A stretch of 64,000 nt of DNA from Phytopythium helicoides (taxonomy: Eukaryota > Oomycota > Peronosporomycetes > Pythiales > Pythiaceae), in assembly GCA_024867545.1 (NCBI GenBank), contig JANFNE010000017.1, forward strand, positions 987,626 to 1,051,625. Reading direction: 5' to 3'. The translations under genes were made by a program, and so were the position numbers. The notes below the pieces were generated by a model, which saw only the letters and a list, made by a program, of their open reading frames with translations, was not told the DNA's origin and did not search any database. Positions 43,608 to 53,999 of the stretch are shown here, in pieces. The first letter of the stretch is position 1; every line of letters begins with the position of its first letter.

Positions 43608-45134
43608 CTATGCGGTGCTATTCCGCACGTAGTACGGCTCGTTCTGGTACTCTGCCTCGCAGTACGGGAACGTGGTTGAGCTCGAGTCCGGGTTGAACAG
43701 GTTCTTTCCGGCGTAGATCATGACGTAGACGCCGGCAAAAAAGCAGACCAAAATGATGATGAGAGAGATAACCTTCTCGTAGATCGGGATCTTGTTCCAC
43801 AGCACCTTGAGGTAGAACACCAGAGGCACGAGCAGACTGCAGACCGTGATAAATGTGGCACCGGTGAAGTCGACGAGGTCAAGGAAGTGGTCGCGAAGGA
43901 GAATCGACGCGACGCACATCACAGCAATGAGGCAGATGCGCACGAACACGTAGCGGATCACGTTGGCGCCGCCCTTGTACTCGGCGCTCTCATCATACTC
44001 GGCAACGGCCTTGGAGGCTGAGCTGTAGCGCTCGTCAACGGTGTCGACGCCGTGCGAGTTGCTCTCGAGATCAGTGTTGACTCCCTCTGATGGGGTCTGC
44101 AGCTGGTTGTACGACACCTTCTCCTGGAGCTCGTCCTCATCGTTGTTCTCATCATCAGTGATCTCGTGGTGCTTGTGCATACCGAGCACCAGGCGCTCGA
44201 GCATGTAGAAAGGCGGCTGGAGAATCGTGCAGAAAGCAATCGTCAGGTGCACTTGCATGAACATGAACGACATGATCACAGCTCCACGGTCGGCAATGAA
44301 GCCGAGCGTGGTTGCAGCCGACGGGTCCGACGTGTTGGCGATAGAGAACAGGATGTTGCCCGAGATCTGGCATCCGCCTGCGGTGTATCCGACAATCGCG
44401 AGCAGCAGGAAAAAGATCGACACGAGGCCGAGGCTGACGTAGATGACACGTGGCATGCGACGCGGGTTCGAGTGCTGGCGCTGGAGATCGGGGACGACGA
44501 TGGCAGCAGCGTACGCGAGCGACAGATTGCCGAAGCTCATGACAACCTGGTGCGCAGTCACGTCCGTGGAGGGGATGCTCGGGTGGCCGCGCATGTTGTA
44601 CAGCAGTACAGCCACAGCGATCACGTCAGCGATAATCGTGCCGAGGCAGCCAGCGAGGGCCATGCCCGCTCCTTCCTTCAGAGTCGGGATGAGCGCGACG
44701 GGAATGACGATCACAGCCATGAAGACGATCCAGAAGATCTGACTGAAAGCGTCCGGGAAGAGCACGTCAAGAAGCTGACCGCCGAGCACGAGGAACGCAC
44801 ACGGCGCCAAGATGCAGACGCCCATGTGGGAGACCACAACGACGTAGCGGCCGATCTTGCCTGCGACCCAGTGGCCGAGGTCTCCGTAAGTCTTGACTGA
44901 GGACGGAGCGACAAGCATGACCTTGGACAGCGCGACGGTCGCGTAGATGTTGGCGCACGCCATGAAGATGATGGCGATGGACGCGAACACCGGGCCAGCA
45001 CGCGCGTAGTTAGCAGGCATACCGAGCGAGCCAATACCGCAGACCGTGCAGAAGATATTGAAGGCCGCCTTGGAGTCTTCCATGGTGAACCATGGTGCGC
45101 GAGAGGAAGAAGCTTGGCCACGAGAGGTAGCCAT
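43608..45134 (-). CDS. Amino acid/auxin permease (AAAP), copy 3
   Basis: 508 aa, intronless. N-terminus SSRAPWFTMEDSKAAFN, TM1 CGIGSLGMPANYARAGP, C-terminus FPYCEAEYQNEPYYVRN. It belongs with copies 4-6 (GSLGMP or GSLSMP, DSSSxTFPYC, NPRRMPR in the middle) rather than with copies 1-2. The loop between late helices holds DDENNDEDELQEKVSYNQLQ, markedly acidic. Same transport family and topology as its neighbours. Confidence 0.93.
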   Translation of the reverse strand: MATSRGQASSSRAPWFTMEDSKAAFNIFCTVCGIGSLGMPANYARAGPVFASIAIIFMACANIYATVALSKVMLVAPSSVKTYGDLGHWVAGKIGRYVVVVSHMGVCILAPCAFLVLGGQLLDVLFPDAFSQIFWIVFMAVIVIPVALIPTLKEGAGMALAGCLGTIIADVIAVAVLLYNMRGHPSIPSTDVTAHQVVMSFGNLSLAYAAAIVVPDLQRQHSNPRRMPRVIYVSLGLVSIFFLLLAIVGYTAGGCQISGNILFSIANTSDPSAATTLGFIADRGAVIMSFMFMQVHLTIAFCTILQPPFYMLERLVLGMHKHHEITDDENNDEDELQEKVSYNQLQTPSEGVNTDLESNSHGVDTVDERYSSASKAVAEYDESAEYKGGANVIRYVFVRICLIAVMCVASILLRDHFLDLVDFTGATFITVCSLLVPLVFYLKVLWNKIPIYEKVISLIIILVCFFAGVYVMIYAGKNLFNPDSSSTTFPYCEAEYQNEPYYVRNSTA

Positions 45135-45156
45135 CTTGGCGGGTGATGGCCGAGCG

Positions 45157-45174
45157 GAAAAATCAATTGTGAGC
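45157..45174 (-). promoter_or_regulatory. Weak Inr-like element of AAAP copy 3
   Basis: GCTCACAATTGATTTTT on the minus strand keeps GCTCA and the T-rich end of the oomycete consensus but departs in the middle. It lies about 23-40 bp upstream of the ATG. TGCCGGTG is at about 45219. Confidence 0.35.
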
Positions 45175-46033
45175 TGTCGTGTTGAGATACATGACTAAAG
45201 AGACCGAGACAAGCTCCATGCCGGTGCGGCACGTCAAACGTTTGGTCACGCAGGCACTTGATCCAATCGACAGCCAGTGCCGAGTGCTCGCTAGACATCC
45301 AGATCCTCAGACTTGCAGGCACGGTGCAGCTTCTGTACCGGGTACCTCGCCTCCGGACAGATGAACGGCGGAAGGAACGCTCTTGTGACGCCGAGGAGCG
45401 TGTCGGCGAGCCGCTCGCTTGGCATTCAGCTGCTGTTTGCGCAAATCGGAGAGGCACTTGGCATCGGCTTCAAAACCACGACACCTCCGCTTCGTCTACG
45501 CTCATCGGCTGCTGGTCTGTCCCATGATGTTTTGATGCGCGCCGTTGCACCGGACAGGGTCGCGTCGCGACTCGCAAGATTGAACCGGTTCCTCTCTTTG
45601 AGGAGGACCGCGGTCCAATAGCTCGAAGTCGAGCCCCGCTATCGGCCGATGCCGCGTCTCATCGGGCTGTTGAGACGCCTCCAACCTCATGCGATGGACG
45701 GCTGAAGCACTGCTCGCCATGTGCTTTGCTTCAGTTTGCAACTTGGCGCCTTCAGATTTCGCCTCGTCGACGATGAGGGCATTCGTCTACAGTCATGAAA
45801 TGCCGACATGACATGCATGACGCCAAGTCGAGCCATGGACTATCAAGATGCAGGATTCAGGGTGGTGTGGTCAAGCCATGCTCAGGTGTCATACCTAACT
45901 TCACATATCAAGATGAAGCTTCGGGTTTCGGATTGCGACGCGAGGGGGTCAAGATCACGACATGATACGTCTATTGCTTCATAATGGCACCACTCACAGC
46001 AACGGTGGCGTCGCGGACTATCGCTACATCAAC
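45175..46033. other. Intergenic spacer, copies 3-4
   Basis: About 860 bp. No gene, RNA or repeat is supported. Confidence 0.45.
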
Positions 46034-47554
46034 CTACACGGTGCTATTCCGCACGTAGTACGGCTCGTCCTGGTACTCTGCATCACAGTACGGAAACGTG
46101 GCTGAGCTTGAGTCCGGGTTGAACAGGTTCTTTCCGGCATAAATCATGACATAGATGCCAGCAGCCCCACAGATGAGGATGACCAAAGGGGCCACGATCT
46201 TCTCGTAAATTGGCAGCTTGCTCCACAACACCTTGAGGTAGAACACCAACGGCAGCAACAGGCAGCAGACTGTGATGAACGTCGCACCAGTGAAGTCGAC
46301 AATATCAAGGAAGTGATCACGTAGCAAGATGGACGCAACGGCCTGGACGGCGATGAGCAGAATGCGAGCTGGCACGTAGCGCATCACGTTCTTGGCTCCC
46401 TTGTACTCGGACTCGTCTTCGTTCTGCTGCGTGGCAATCGAGAGGCGGTCGTTTCCGGTGAAGTTGCTCTCGAGCGCGCTGAAGGCGGCATCAGAGGAAC
46501 CTGATGGCGTTGTGGCGTTGTGTGACGAAACCTTCTCCTGCAGCTCGCACTCGATGGCAATGTCGTCTGTGAGGACGGAAACCTTGTGCATTCCGAGGAG
46601 CAGCGTCTCGAGCGTGTAGAAAGCAGGCTGCAGGATAGTCGAGAAGGCGATCGACAGATGCAGTTGCATGAACAGGAACGACATGAGCACGGCACCACGG
46701 TCCGCAATAAAGCCAAGCGACGTGGCAGCCGTCGGGTCGGATGTGTTGGCGATGGAGAACAGGATGTTGCCCGAGATCTGGCAGCCTCCGGCACTGTAGC
46801 CAACGACAGCCAGCACCAGGAAGAACGCCGAAGCAAGTCCGAGACTCACGAGCACAATACGAGGCATCCGGCGGGGGTTCGAGTGCTGGCGCTGCAGGTC
46901 CGGGATAATAATGGCGGCGCCATATGCCAGCGACAGGTTGCCGAAGCTCGTGATGACTTGGTGGAAGGTGACGTCAGGAGAAGGCACGCTCGAGTGGCCA
47001 CGCATGTTGTAGAGAAGCACCGCAATGGCGATGACGTCCGAGATAATGGTGCCAAGGCAGCCGACCACCGCCGCTCCGGCACTCTCCTTGAGCGTCGGAA
47101 TGAGTGCGACGGGGAGCACCAGCACGGCCATGAAGACGATCCAGAAGATCTGGCTGAAGGCATCAGGGAACAGCACGTCCAGCAGCTGACCTCCGAGCAC
47201 GAGGAACGCGCAGGGCGTGAGCAAGCAGACGCCGAGCTGCGAGATCATGACGAGGTAGTAGCCGGTCTTGCCCATGGCCCAGCGACCGAGGTCGCTGTAG
47301 GTTCGGACCGACGATGGCGCCACCAGCATGGTCTTGGACAGCGCGATGGTCGCGTAGATGTTGGCAAACGCCATGAAGAGCAGGGCGATGGTCGCGAAGA
47401 CTGGGCCGGCACGAGCGTAGTTGGAGGGCATGGAGAGCGAGCCGATGCCGCAGATGCAGCAGAAGATGTTGAAGCCGGCGCGGGCGTCCTCCATGGTGAA
47501 GAACGCCGACGAGCGCTTGCTCGAGACGATCGGGGACGGCAGCGACGCAGCCAT
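46034..47554 (-). CDS. Amino acid/auxin permease (AAAP), copy 4
   Basis: 506 aa from the ATG at 47554 (MAASLPSPIVSSKRSS). The frame stays open 76 codons further upstream but only to a non-ATG codon, and that stretch has no counterpart in the other copies. TM1 CGIGSLSMPSNYARAGP, loop CELQEKVSSHNATTPSGSS, C-terminus FPYCDAEYQDEPYYVRN. Highly similar to copies 3 and 5 in the helices. No intron. Confidence 0.92.
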   Translation of the reverse strand: MAASLPSPIVSSKRSSAFFTMEDARAGFNIFCCICGIGSLSMPSNYARAGPVFATIALLFMAFANIYATIALSKTMLVAPSSVRTYSDLGRWAMGKTGYYLVMISQLGVCLLTPCAFLVLGGQLLDVLFPDAFSQIFWIVFMAVLVLPVALIPTLKESAGAAVVGCLGTIISDVIAIAVLLYNMRGHSSVPSPDVTFHQVITSFGNLSLAYGAAIIIPDLQRQHSNPRRMPRIVLVSLGLASAFFLVLAVVGYSAGGCQISGNILFSIANTSDPTAATSLGFIADRGAVLMSFLFMQLHLSIAFSTILQPAFYTLETLLLGMHKVSVLTDDIAIECELQEKVSSHNATTPSGSSDAAFSALESNFTGNDRLSIATQQNEDESEYKGAKNVMRYVPARILLIAVQAVASILLRDHFLDIVDFTGATFITVCCLLLPLVFYLKVLWSKLPIYEKIVAPLVILICGAAGIYVMIYAGKNLFNPDSSSATFPYCDAEYQDEPYYVRNSTV

Positions 47555-47782
47555 GGTCGGTCGACGCTGGCTGGGGGAAGAGTTGAGGAGCCAAAAGCAG
47601 AAGTGGAGCGGCTCGAGCCCCGGGAGCTTTCCGTTGTTGGCGGCTGCCGATGATGGGACGAGCGGGGCTGCATCACGCGTCGACGAGCGGAGAGCAGGAG
47701 CTGCTCGTGGAACGAGCAAAGTCGAGGCGAGCGGCAGCCAGTCGACTTGTCGGCGCCGCAATTGCCCGCCACGGGGGCACAA

Positions 47783-48144
47783 TTGGAACGTGTAGGGTTT
47801 TGTAGGGTTTGCGCAGTCGCAGTGCTGACCGTGTTGCAGTGTACTGTACGCGGATACGGTAGATTATGTGACGCGACGGGTCTCGTCTACGTTCGTTTAC
47901 ACCTTGTCGCAGGCGCACAGATGCATAGACATGCGAAGAGAGACGGACTGGATCGAACTTCAACGCGTTCTAGTGGCCCGGCTCTATACTTCAAATGATG
48001 TGGAGCACGTCGAGCAGTGAGTCACTGTAATACTCGGCACGCTCATACTCATACAACATCAACGACACTTGGCAGCTCCTGCGGGAGCTGCGACTTCATG
48101 TTACACAGCCTTCTACACGGTGTCTACGATCGACCGTGGTGTAT
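47783..48144. other. Spacer between copies 4 and 5
   Basis: About 360 bp beyond the open upstream frame of copy 4. It must hold the promoter of copy 4 and the terminator of copy 5, but no defined site was recognised. Confidence 0.4.
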
Positions 48145-49638
48145 CTAAGCACTAGTGGCGTTCCTGACGTAGAACGGCTCGTTCTGGTACTCTGCATCGC
48201 AGTACGGGAACGTGGCCGAGCTCGAGTCCGGGTTGAACAGGTTCTTGCCCGCGTAGACCATGACGTAGGCACCCACAAGCAGACAGATGACAATCACAAG
48301 CAGCGACAGCGCCTTCTCTAGCAGCGAGAGCTTGTGTCCCAGAACCTTGAGGTAGAAAACCAGCGGCAGGATGAGGCAGCACACGGTGATGAACGTCGCG
48401 CCGGTAAAGTCCACAATGTCGAGGAAGTGGTCGCGTAGCGCGATCGAGATGGCGGCCAGCGCAACAATCACGGCAAGACGCGCGGTCGTGTAGCGGATCA
48501 TGTTCCTGGTGCCGCGGTATTCGGCGAGCATCTCCTCGTCGCACATGGTCGGCGTCGTCGAGTCCTCGTCGTCCTTGTCCAGCAGATCCTCCGAGTACAC
48601 GGGTGGGGTCACAGCCGACGAGTACGATACCTGTCCTCGCGCCTCGAGGTCGTCGCTCAGTCCCACTCGGTGCATACCCAACACCATTCGCTCCAGCATG
48701 TAGAAAGTCGGGTGCAGCAGCGTCGAGAACACGATCGAGATGTGCAGCTGCATGAACAGGTATGACATGATGACTGCGCCACGATCAGCAAGGAACCCAA
48801 GCGAAGCCGGAGCACTGGGGTTTCCCATATTGACGATTGAGAAGAGAATGTTGCCGGAGATCTGGCATCCGCCCGCGCTGTAGCCGACGACTGCGAGCAC
48901 CAGGAAGAAAGTCGAGCCAAGCGCAAGGCTCATGAGAATGACACGCGGCATGCGGCGCGGCTCCGAGTGTTGGCGCTGCAGATCCGGGATGATGATCGCG
49001 ACGCCGTACGCCAGGGATAGGTTGCCGAAACTAGTGAGTACTTGGTGGAACGTGACGTCAGGCGCGGGGATCGTGGGGTGGCCGCGCAACTCGTACAGCA
49101 GCACGGTGACAGCGACCACATCCGAGATGATGGTCGCGACACACCCGACAGCTGCGGCGCTCGCACTCGACTTGAGATTGGGAATGAGTGATGCAGGGAT
49201 CACCAGGAGCGCCATGAAGCCAATCCAATAGCTCTGGCTAAAGGCATCGGGGAAGAGCACATCGAGCAGCTGACCTCCGAGCACGAGGAACGCGCAGGGC
49301 GTGAGCAGACTCACTCCAAGTTGTGAGACCATGACGAGGTAGTAGCCGGTCTTGCCCATGGCCCAGCGACCGAGGTCTCCGAACGTCCTCACGGTGGGCG
49401 GCGCCTCGAGCATGACCTTGGACAACGCGATGCTCGCGTAGATGTTGGCAAACGCCATGAAGAGCAGCGCGATGGTTGCGAAGACTGGGCCGGCGCGAGC
49501 GTAGTTGGATGGCATGCCGAGCGAGCCAATGCCACAAACGCAGCACAGGATGTTGAAGGCGATCTTGGCGTCCTCCATGGTGAAGAACGAGGACCGCTTG
49601 GCGCTCATGGAGCCTCGGCCGCTCACACTCATGCTCAT
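48145..49638 (-). CDS. Amino acid/auxin permease (AAAP), copy 5
   Basis: 497 aa, intronless, shortest of the array. N-terminus SAKRSSFFTMEDAKIAFN, TM1 CGIGSLGMPSNYARAGP, and C-terminus FPYCDAEYQNEPFYVRN (Phe in place of the first Tyr). The late loop is shortened and lacks ELQEK, reading LEARGQVSYSSAVTPPVYS instead. TM5 reads YELRGHPTIP, where copy 6 also has YEMRGHP. Confidence 0.93.
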   Translation of the reverse strand: MSMSVSGRGSMSAKRSSFFTMEDAKIAFNILCCVCGIGSLGMPSNYARAGPVFATIALLFMAFANIYASIALSKVMLEAPPTVRTFGDLGRWAMGKTGYYLVMVSQLGVSLLTPCAFLVLGGQLLDVLFPDAFSQSYWIGFMALLVIPASLIPNLKSSASAAAVGCVATIISDVVAVTVLLYELRGHPTIPAPDVTFHQVLTSFGNLSLAYGVAIIIPDLQRQHSEPRRMPRVILMSLALGSTFFLVLAVVGYSAGGCQISGNILFSIVNMGNPSAPASLGFLADRGAVIMSYLFMQLHISIVFSTLLHPTFYMLERMVLGMHRVGLSDDLEARGQVSYSSAVTPPVYSEDLLDKDDEDSTTPTMCDEEMLAEYRGTRNMIRYTTARLAVIVALAAISIALRDHFLDIVDFTGATFITVCCLILPLVFYLKVLGHKLSLLEKALSLLVIVICLLVGAYVMVYAGKNLFNPDSSSATFPYCDAEYQNEPFYVRNATSA

Positions 49639-50119
49639 GGCAGTAGTGACGCACTGCTGAAGGTCAAAGAGGACGCTGCCCTGCGTGTGGACTGTACGAG
49701 TGGGGGAGTCCTGCTGGCTGGCTGACTGACTGGCTGGGCTGACTGGAACTTGTCGCTGCGACGCAAGGAGCCACTCGCTTTTCTGCGCGAGTTCTCATGG
49801 ACCAGCCGTGCCGGTGCCGGGTGTGAGCTGTCAGCACTCGCTGTATGAATGGACATACTATGTTGATATGAATCATACAGTCAGAGTCATACGTCACTAA
49901 ATCTAGGTGGAGACAGAGTTTGGTGGACACTTGGTGTTTGTATGGCGTGTAGTTTTGTAAATAATATACCACCTGTGATTAACAAAACAAGGTTGCAATT
50001 CCGAGCACGTTTCAAAACACGGTGGCAATTTTTTGCAGATATTTTCTAACTTTTTCACACTTGGTGTTTGTATGGGTGACGTAAGCGTGTAGTTTTGTAA
50101 ATATACTGTTGTCTTTTTT
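49639..50119. other. Spacer with a duplicated 3' segment
   Basis: 480 bp. ACACTTGGTGTTTGTATGG followed by CGTGTAGTTTTGTAAATA occurs at 49927-49962 and again at about 50057-50103, where 10 bp (GTGACGTAAG) are inserted between the two halves. The second copy sits directly downstream of the copy 6 stop. TGCCGGTG is at about 49809, upstream of copy 5. Confidence 0.6.
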
Positions 50120-51640
50120 TTAGTGGACTACCTGGAAGTCCTTGCTGACATAGTAAGGGTCGCTCTGGTACTCGACATCGCAGTAGGGGAACGTGGCGGA
50201 GCTGTCATCGGGGCGGAAGAGGTTCCTGCCGGCGTAGATCATGACGTAGAGGCCCGCAATGGCGCAGAGCGAGATGATGACCATGGCCAGCCCTCGCTCC
50301 CAGCTCGGCAGCTTCAGCCACAACACCTTCAGATAAAGCACGAGCGGGGTGATGAGGCAGCACACTGTGATGAACGTCGCACCGGTAAAGTCGACGAGGT
50401 CCAGGAAGTGGTCGCGGAGGGTGATCGAAACGACGGCCAGGACGGCAATCATCGCTATCCTCAAAAACGTGTAGCGGTTGTTGTTTTCGTACGCATCGGA
50501 ACCAGCAGTGTTTGCCACGGAAGGAGAGTGGTCGAACTCGCTTTCCAGATCGGTTGCCGTGGCCTCGGACGCCGTCGACGGAGTGGACACGAGGTTGTAC
50601 GGCCCCTTGTCGCTTGCGTCGCCGTCTTGGCTGTCGGACAGAATGTCACTAGACGCAAACTCGTCCTTGTGCATTCCGAGGAACAAGCGCTCGGCCATGT
50701 AGAACGCTGGCTGCAGCAGTGTTGAGAAGGCTATGGTGATGTGGAGCTGCATGAAGAGGTACGCCATGATCACGGCTCCCCGAGAAGCGGTGAATCCCAG
50801 TTTGGACGCCGCGAGCGGGTCATCGGGCGATGCGATGGAGAAAAGAATGTTCCCCGAGAGCTGGCAGCCTCCAGCCACGTAACCTGCAATCGCAAGCGCC
50901 AAGAAGAAGCCCGAGACCAGCAAGAGACTCAATAGAATCACCCTTGGCATGCGGCTTGGTTCTGTATGCTGCCGCTGGAGGTCGGGCACCACGATGGCTG
51001 CGGCGTAGGCGAGAGAGAGGTTGCCAAAACTCATGAGCACTTGGTGAATGGATACGTCTGGCGCGGGGACACTTGGATGGCCACGCATCTCGTAGTTTAG
51101 GATGGACACTGCAATGATGTCCGCCACAAACGTGCCAATGCACCCAGCTAGCGCGATCTTGGCGCTTTCCTTGAGCGTTGGGATGAGTGCGATTGGCACG
51201 ACGATAACCGCCATAAACCCGACCCAGAATGACTGGCTGAAGGCGTCGGGGAACAACACGTCGAGAAGCTGGCCGCCAAGCACGAGGAACGCGCATGGTG
51301 TAAGCAGACAGACGCCCATGTGGGAGACCACGACGAGGTAGTAGCCCCAGTTGCCCATTGCCCAGCGGCCGAGGTCGCCGTACGTCTTGACCGACGATGG
51401 TGCCGCCAGCATGACCTTGGAGAGCGCAACAGTCGCGTAGATGTTGGCGAAGGCCATGAAGAGCAGCGCGATGGTTGCATATAACGGACCGGCGCGTGCG
51501 TAGTTGGAAGGCATACCCAGCGAGCCGATGCCGCAGACGCAGCAGACCATGTTGAAGGCGGTTTTCGCGTCCTCGGCCGTGAAGAAGGTTTGGTGCGACC
51601 GACCAGAGGACGACGAAGAGGAGGCTTGGAAGCAACGCAT
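50120..51640 (-). CDS. Amino acid/auxin permease (AAAP), copy 6
   Basis: 506 aa, intronless, most telomere-proximal and most divergent of copies 3-6. Ser-rich N-terminus then FFTAEDAKTAFN, TM1 CGIGSLGMPSNYARAGP. The C-terminus is FPYCDVEYQSDPYYVSKDF, extended by about six residues. The late loop has SSDILSDSQDGDASDKGPYN and lacks ELQEK. The helices are well conserved, so it should be functional. Confidence 0.92.
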   Translation of the reverse strand: MRCFQASSSSSSGRSHQTFFTAEDAKTAFNMVCCVCGIGSLGMPSNYARAGPLYATIALLFMAFANIYATVALSKVMLAAPSSVKTYGDLGRWAMGNWGYYLVVVSHMGVCLLTPCAFLVLGGQLLDVLFPDAFSQSFWVGFMAVIVVPIALIPTLKESAKIALAGCIGTFVADIIAVSILNYEMRGHPSVPAPDVSIHQVLMSFGNLSLAYAAAIVVPDLQRQHTEPSRMPRVILLSLLLVSGFFLALAIAGYVAGGCQLSGNILFSIASPDDPLAASKLGFTASRGAVIMAYLFMQLHITIAFSTLLQPAFYMAERLFLGMHKDEFASSDILSDSQDGDASDKGPYNLVSTPSTASEATATDLESEFDHSPSVANTAGSDAYENNNRYTFLRIAMIAVLAVVSITLRDHFLDLVDFTGATFITVCCLITPLVLYLKVLWLKLPSWERGLAMVIISLCAIAGLYVMIYAGRNLFRPDDSSATFPYCDVEYQSDPYYVSKDFQVVH

Positions 51641-51655
51641 TGTCTCGAAGCTGGA

Positions 51656-51671
51656 GAATTCAAGAGTGAGC
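51656..51671 (-). promoter_or_regulatory. Inr-FPR-like element of AAAP copy 6
   Basis: GCTCACTCTTGAATTC on the minus strand matches the initiator part of the oomycete consensus and most of the flank. It is 16-31 bp upstream of the ATG. Confidence 0.5.
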
Positions 51672-52000
51672 GCTCGTGCAGAGCTGCAAACGGTGTGCGT
51701 GCCTTTCCCCTCGAGTGGGTGAACGACCGTTGTCTCTGTTGCTATTCCAAGGATCGCTCATCAAGGTCAAACTATGGCAGCAAATTTTGTGGTACGACCA
51801 GCCACAGACGTGCTCCTGTAGGGTCTAGTATGGCTAAGCCATTCCCAAGTTAGTCACAGCGACAAAGAGTTCGCAGCGCGTTCTGGTGCTTGAAATCCAC
51901 GTCAAGACGTTGTCTATGCAACCGTGACATTCAGGTCGCCCACTTCAACCCATTGTCACGAAATACAACGCCCACGCCCGCATTCGGGAGGGTTTGTGCT

Positions 52001-52200
52001 TCAAGTGACTAGCTTTCTCAGCATATCAAGTACCTCGGAGTCTTCAGGGCGTGAAGTGGATGCCGCGGAAAGGAGATCAGTCCCGCGGTGAAAACTTTAG
52101 GTGGGCGTTCTTTTTAGTGATGCGGTTGAAGTTGAAGCACCTGCGTGATGTCCGCATGTGACAGGCGCGTGGTAATCCAAGCACTTCGACCAGTCGTTTC
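52001..52200 (-). pseudogene. Possible decayed ankyrin-repeat sequence
   Basis: Two short minus-strand pieces in different frames read TGRSAWITTRLSHADITQVL and RGTDLLSAAS...SEVLDML, each loosely like an ankyrin repeat. Stops and frame changes separate them. The resemblance is weak and the call is tentative. Confidence 0.22.
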
Positions 52201-52675
52201 TAACCGCCCCGTCCGACATTCGGGTGTCGACGAGCGCGGCGTTGCAGTGCAGTGCGACGGTATGGGGTGAAGAGAATAGCAGTGCTCACCACCGTCTGTG
52301 TTGCGCTAGCCAGAAGGTGGCAGTAGGCGAGTGAGCAAGCCGTCTTCTACCCCCATACAATTCATCGAATGCCCACTAGTAGACACAGATCCTTGGTCGT
52401 CGAGGAGCCACTTTTCGAGTTGCAACTAGTCTGTGAGTTCTTCGGTAAGTTGATAACAGTCAAGCCTGAGCGCTCTTGGCAATGATCATGCCTCGCCAAG
52501 TGGTTGTACGACTGGTGGTGCGTGCGGGTCAGCGTCAAGCTGGTTGGTTGCGATTATGGCGGCGATATGAGCGAGTATGGATGGTAGCTTTTGTGAAATC
52601 ATGACGTTCTACGGTGCCGTGGACGGTGTGTCTTCAGACTCTTGCATATCTTTGTCGGTGTATTGTAACGGTTCA

Positions 52676-52921
52676 TCAAGGGCTATACGAGCGATCGGGC
52701 AGTGCAAACCCTATGAACACCATCACCTCGATGAGTATGTCGAGTGGTGCGAACTTGGCAACGAGCGGTAGAGTGCTTGCCTCAAGCGTGACTGGCGCGA
52801 GCCCTGGCAGGTTGACGCTGCCGAATAGCTCTGCAAGCATGGTTTTTCGCCGGCGACGACGTCGGGTCGATGAGATCTCCCGTCCATCGAGGATGGTGAT
52901 ATCCAGCGAGACATCCGACTT
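52676..52921 (-). other. Short unidentified open frame
   Basis: An 81-codon open stretch on the minus strand, with an internal ATG at 52840 giving 54 aa. It reads DVSLDITILDGREISS, then a run of Arg, then MLAELFGSVNLPGLAPVTLE and IEVMVFIGFALPD. The alternation of hydrophobic and polar residues looks protein-like, but no family is recognised. It may be one exon or a relic; ordinary intergenic sequence is not excluded. Confidence 0.25.
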
Positions 52922-52979
52922 CTACCTCATGCGTTGCCACCGTGCCATCCGAGTCATCAGCGCTGCAGTCTTCCTCTTG

Positions 52980-53950
52980 GATTTTTTTTTATCATGCCCT
53001 GAAGCAAATGGCCACCGTTTTTCGAAACCTGAAGCAAACGAATTTTATTGGCTAAAAATTAAAATGCTTTGTTTGGTTTACAAATAAATAAAAACACGAG
53101 TAGCTCAATCGCAGAGGGGATGACTGCACATTCCAAAGGTACAATGGACGCTGAAAAGCTCAACTATTTCGTCCTGCGCACACATACACAAATTGGAGTG
53201 CTCTAGATGCATTTTGCTTCCAAACCGTGCACCAACTGAAATATTTGACAATTGTGTTACTATTTTTGGGTATTTCACTAGCCTCCGCTTTGGTAATTGC
53301 ACAAACCAAGGGTTTCCGTTGCTTGAACAAACCCACCGCTTCTTATCATCACCACATTCAACTCGAATGTTATTCTTCTGGTTGAAAATTTGTACTTGGA
53401 ATCAAACAACTTTAACATTAATTACAAATCAACTAGTAACAGCGTACCGAGCAATAAAGGCAGGAAAAAGAAAAGCTCCGCCGATGTCCACGGATAAATT
53501 GGCTACACAGGCTTCCCTTTTTTTTAATGCTTTTGTAAAACTCAACCCTGGATCCAGAGTATGCACAATCCACACTACAGTGGTGTGTGTTTGGCACCAA
53601 TCGGAAAGATGGTAGCGGTTAGAACATCCCGGTTGCAGTAGCATTCGTTCTAAAAAAACAAGTGATTGCTGTGGTCTTTTATAATTGCATTGCTGCTGGA
53701 ATTGCTTTCAAAGATAAAGTTGCTTAAACGCTTAGGTTTAAAAGTAAAGTTGAAATTTTGCGCGAACTATCTTGAGTTCAACCCAAACGTCAGATTTAAG
53801 AACGTAGAGCCAGCTATCAGAAGTGTTGGGCCAAATATTTATGCTTTACAGGCTGCTACAACATTGCACTGCTATGACGAAGTGATTGCAGATATACGGC
53901 ATTTTTTACCCAATAGAATTCGCACTGCTGCGGCTGCTGCTCCAGACTTG
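52980..53950. other. AT-rich island without identifiable gene
   Basis: Base composition drops sharply to AT-rich compared with both sides. Frames such as that at 53193-53615 (plus) are open for about 140 codons but resemble nothing recognised. Such islands in oomycete gene-poor regions are usually old transposons. Confidence 0.4.
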
Positions 53951-53999
53951 CGTGTGATAAAGCGCTTGCGCTCCAAACTCACCAACCGATACGCACGCA

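Noticed and set aside
47555..47782. 76-residue N-terminal extension of AAAP copy 4
   Set aside because: Starts at a non-ATG codon and has no counterpart in the other five copies; the internal ATG fits the family start.
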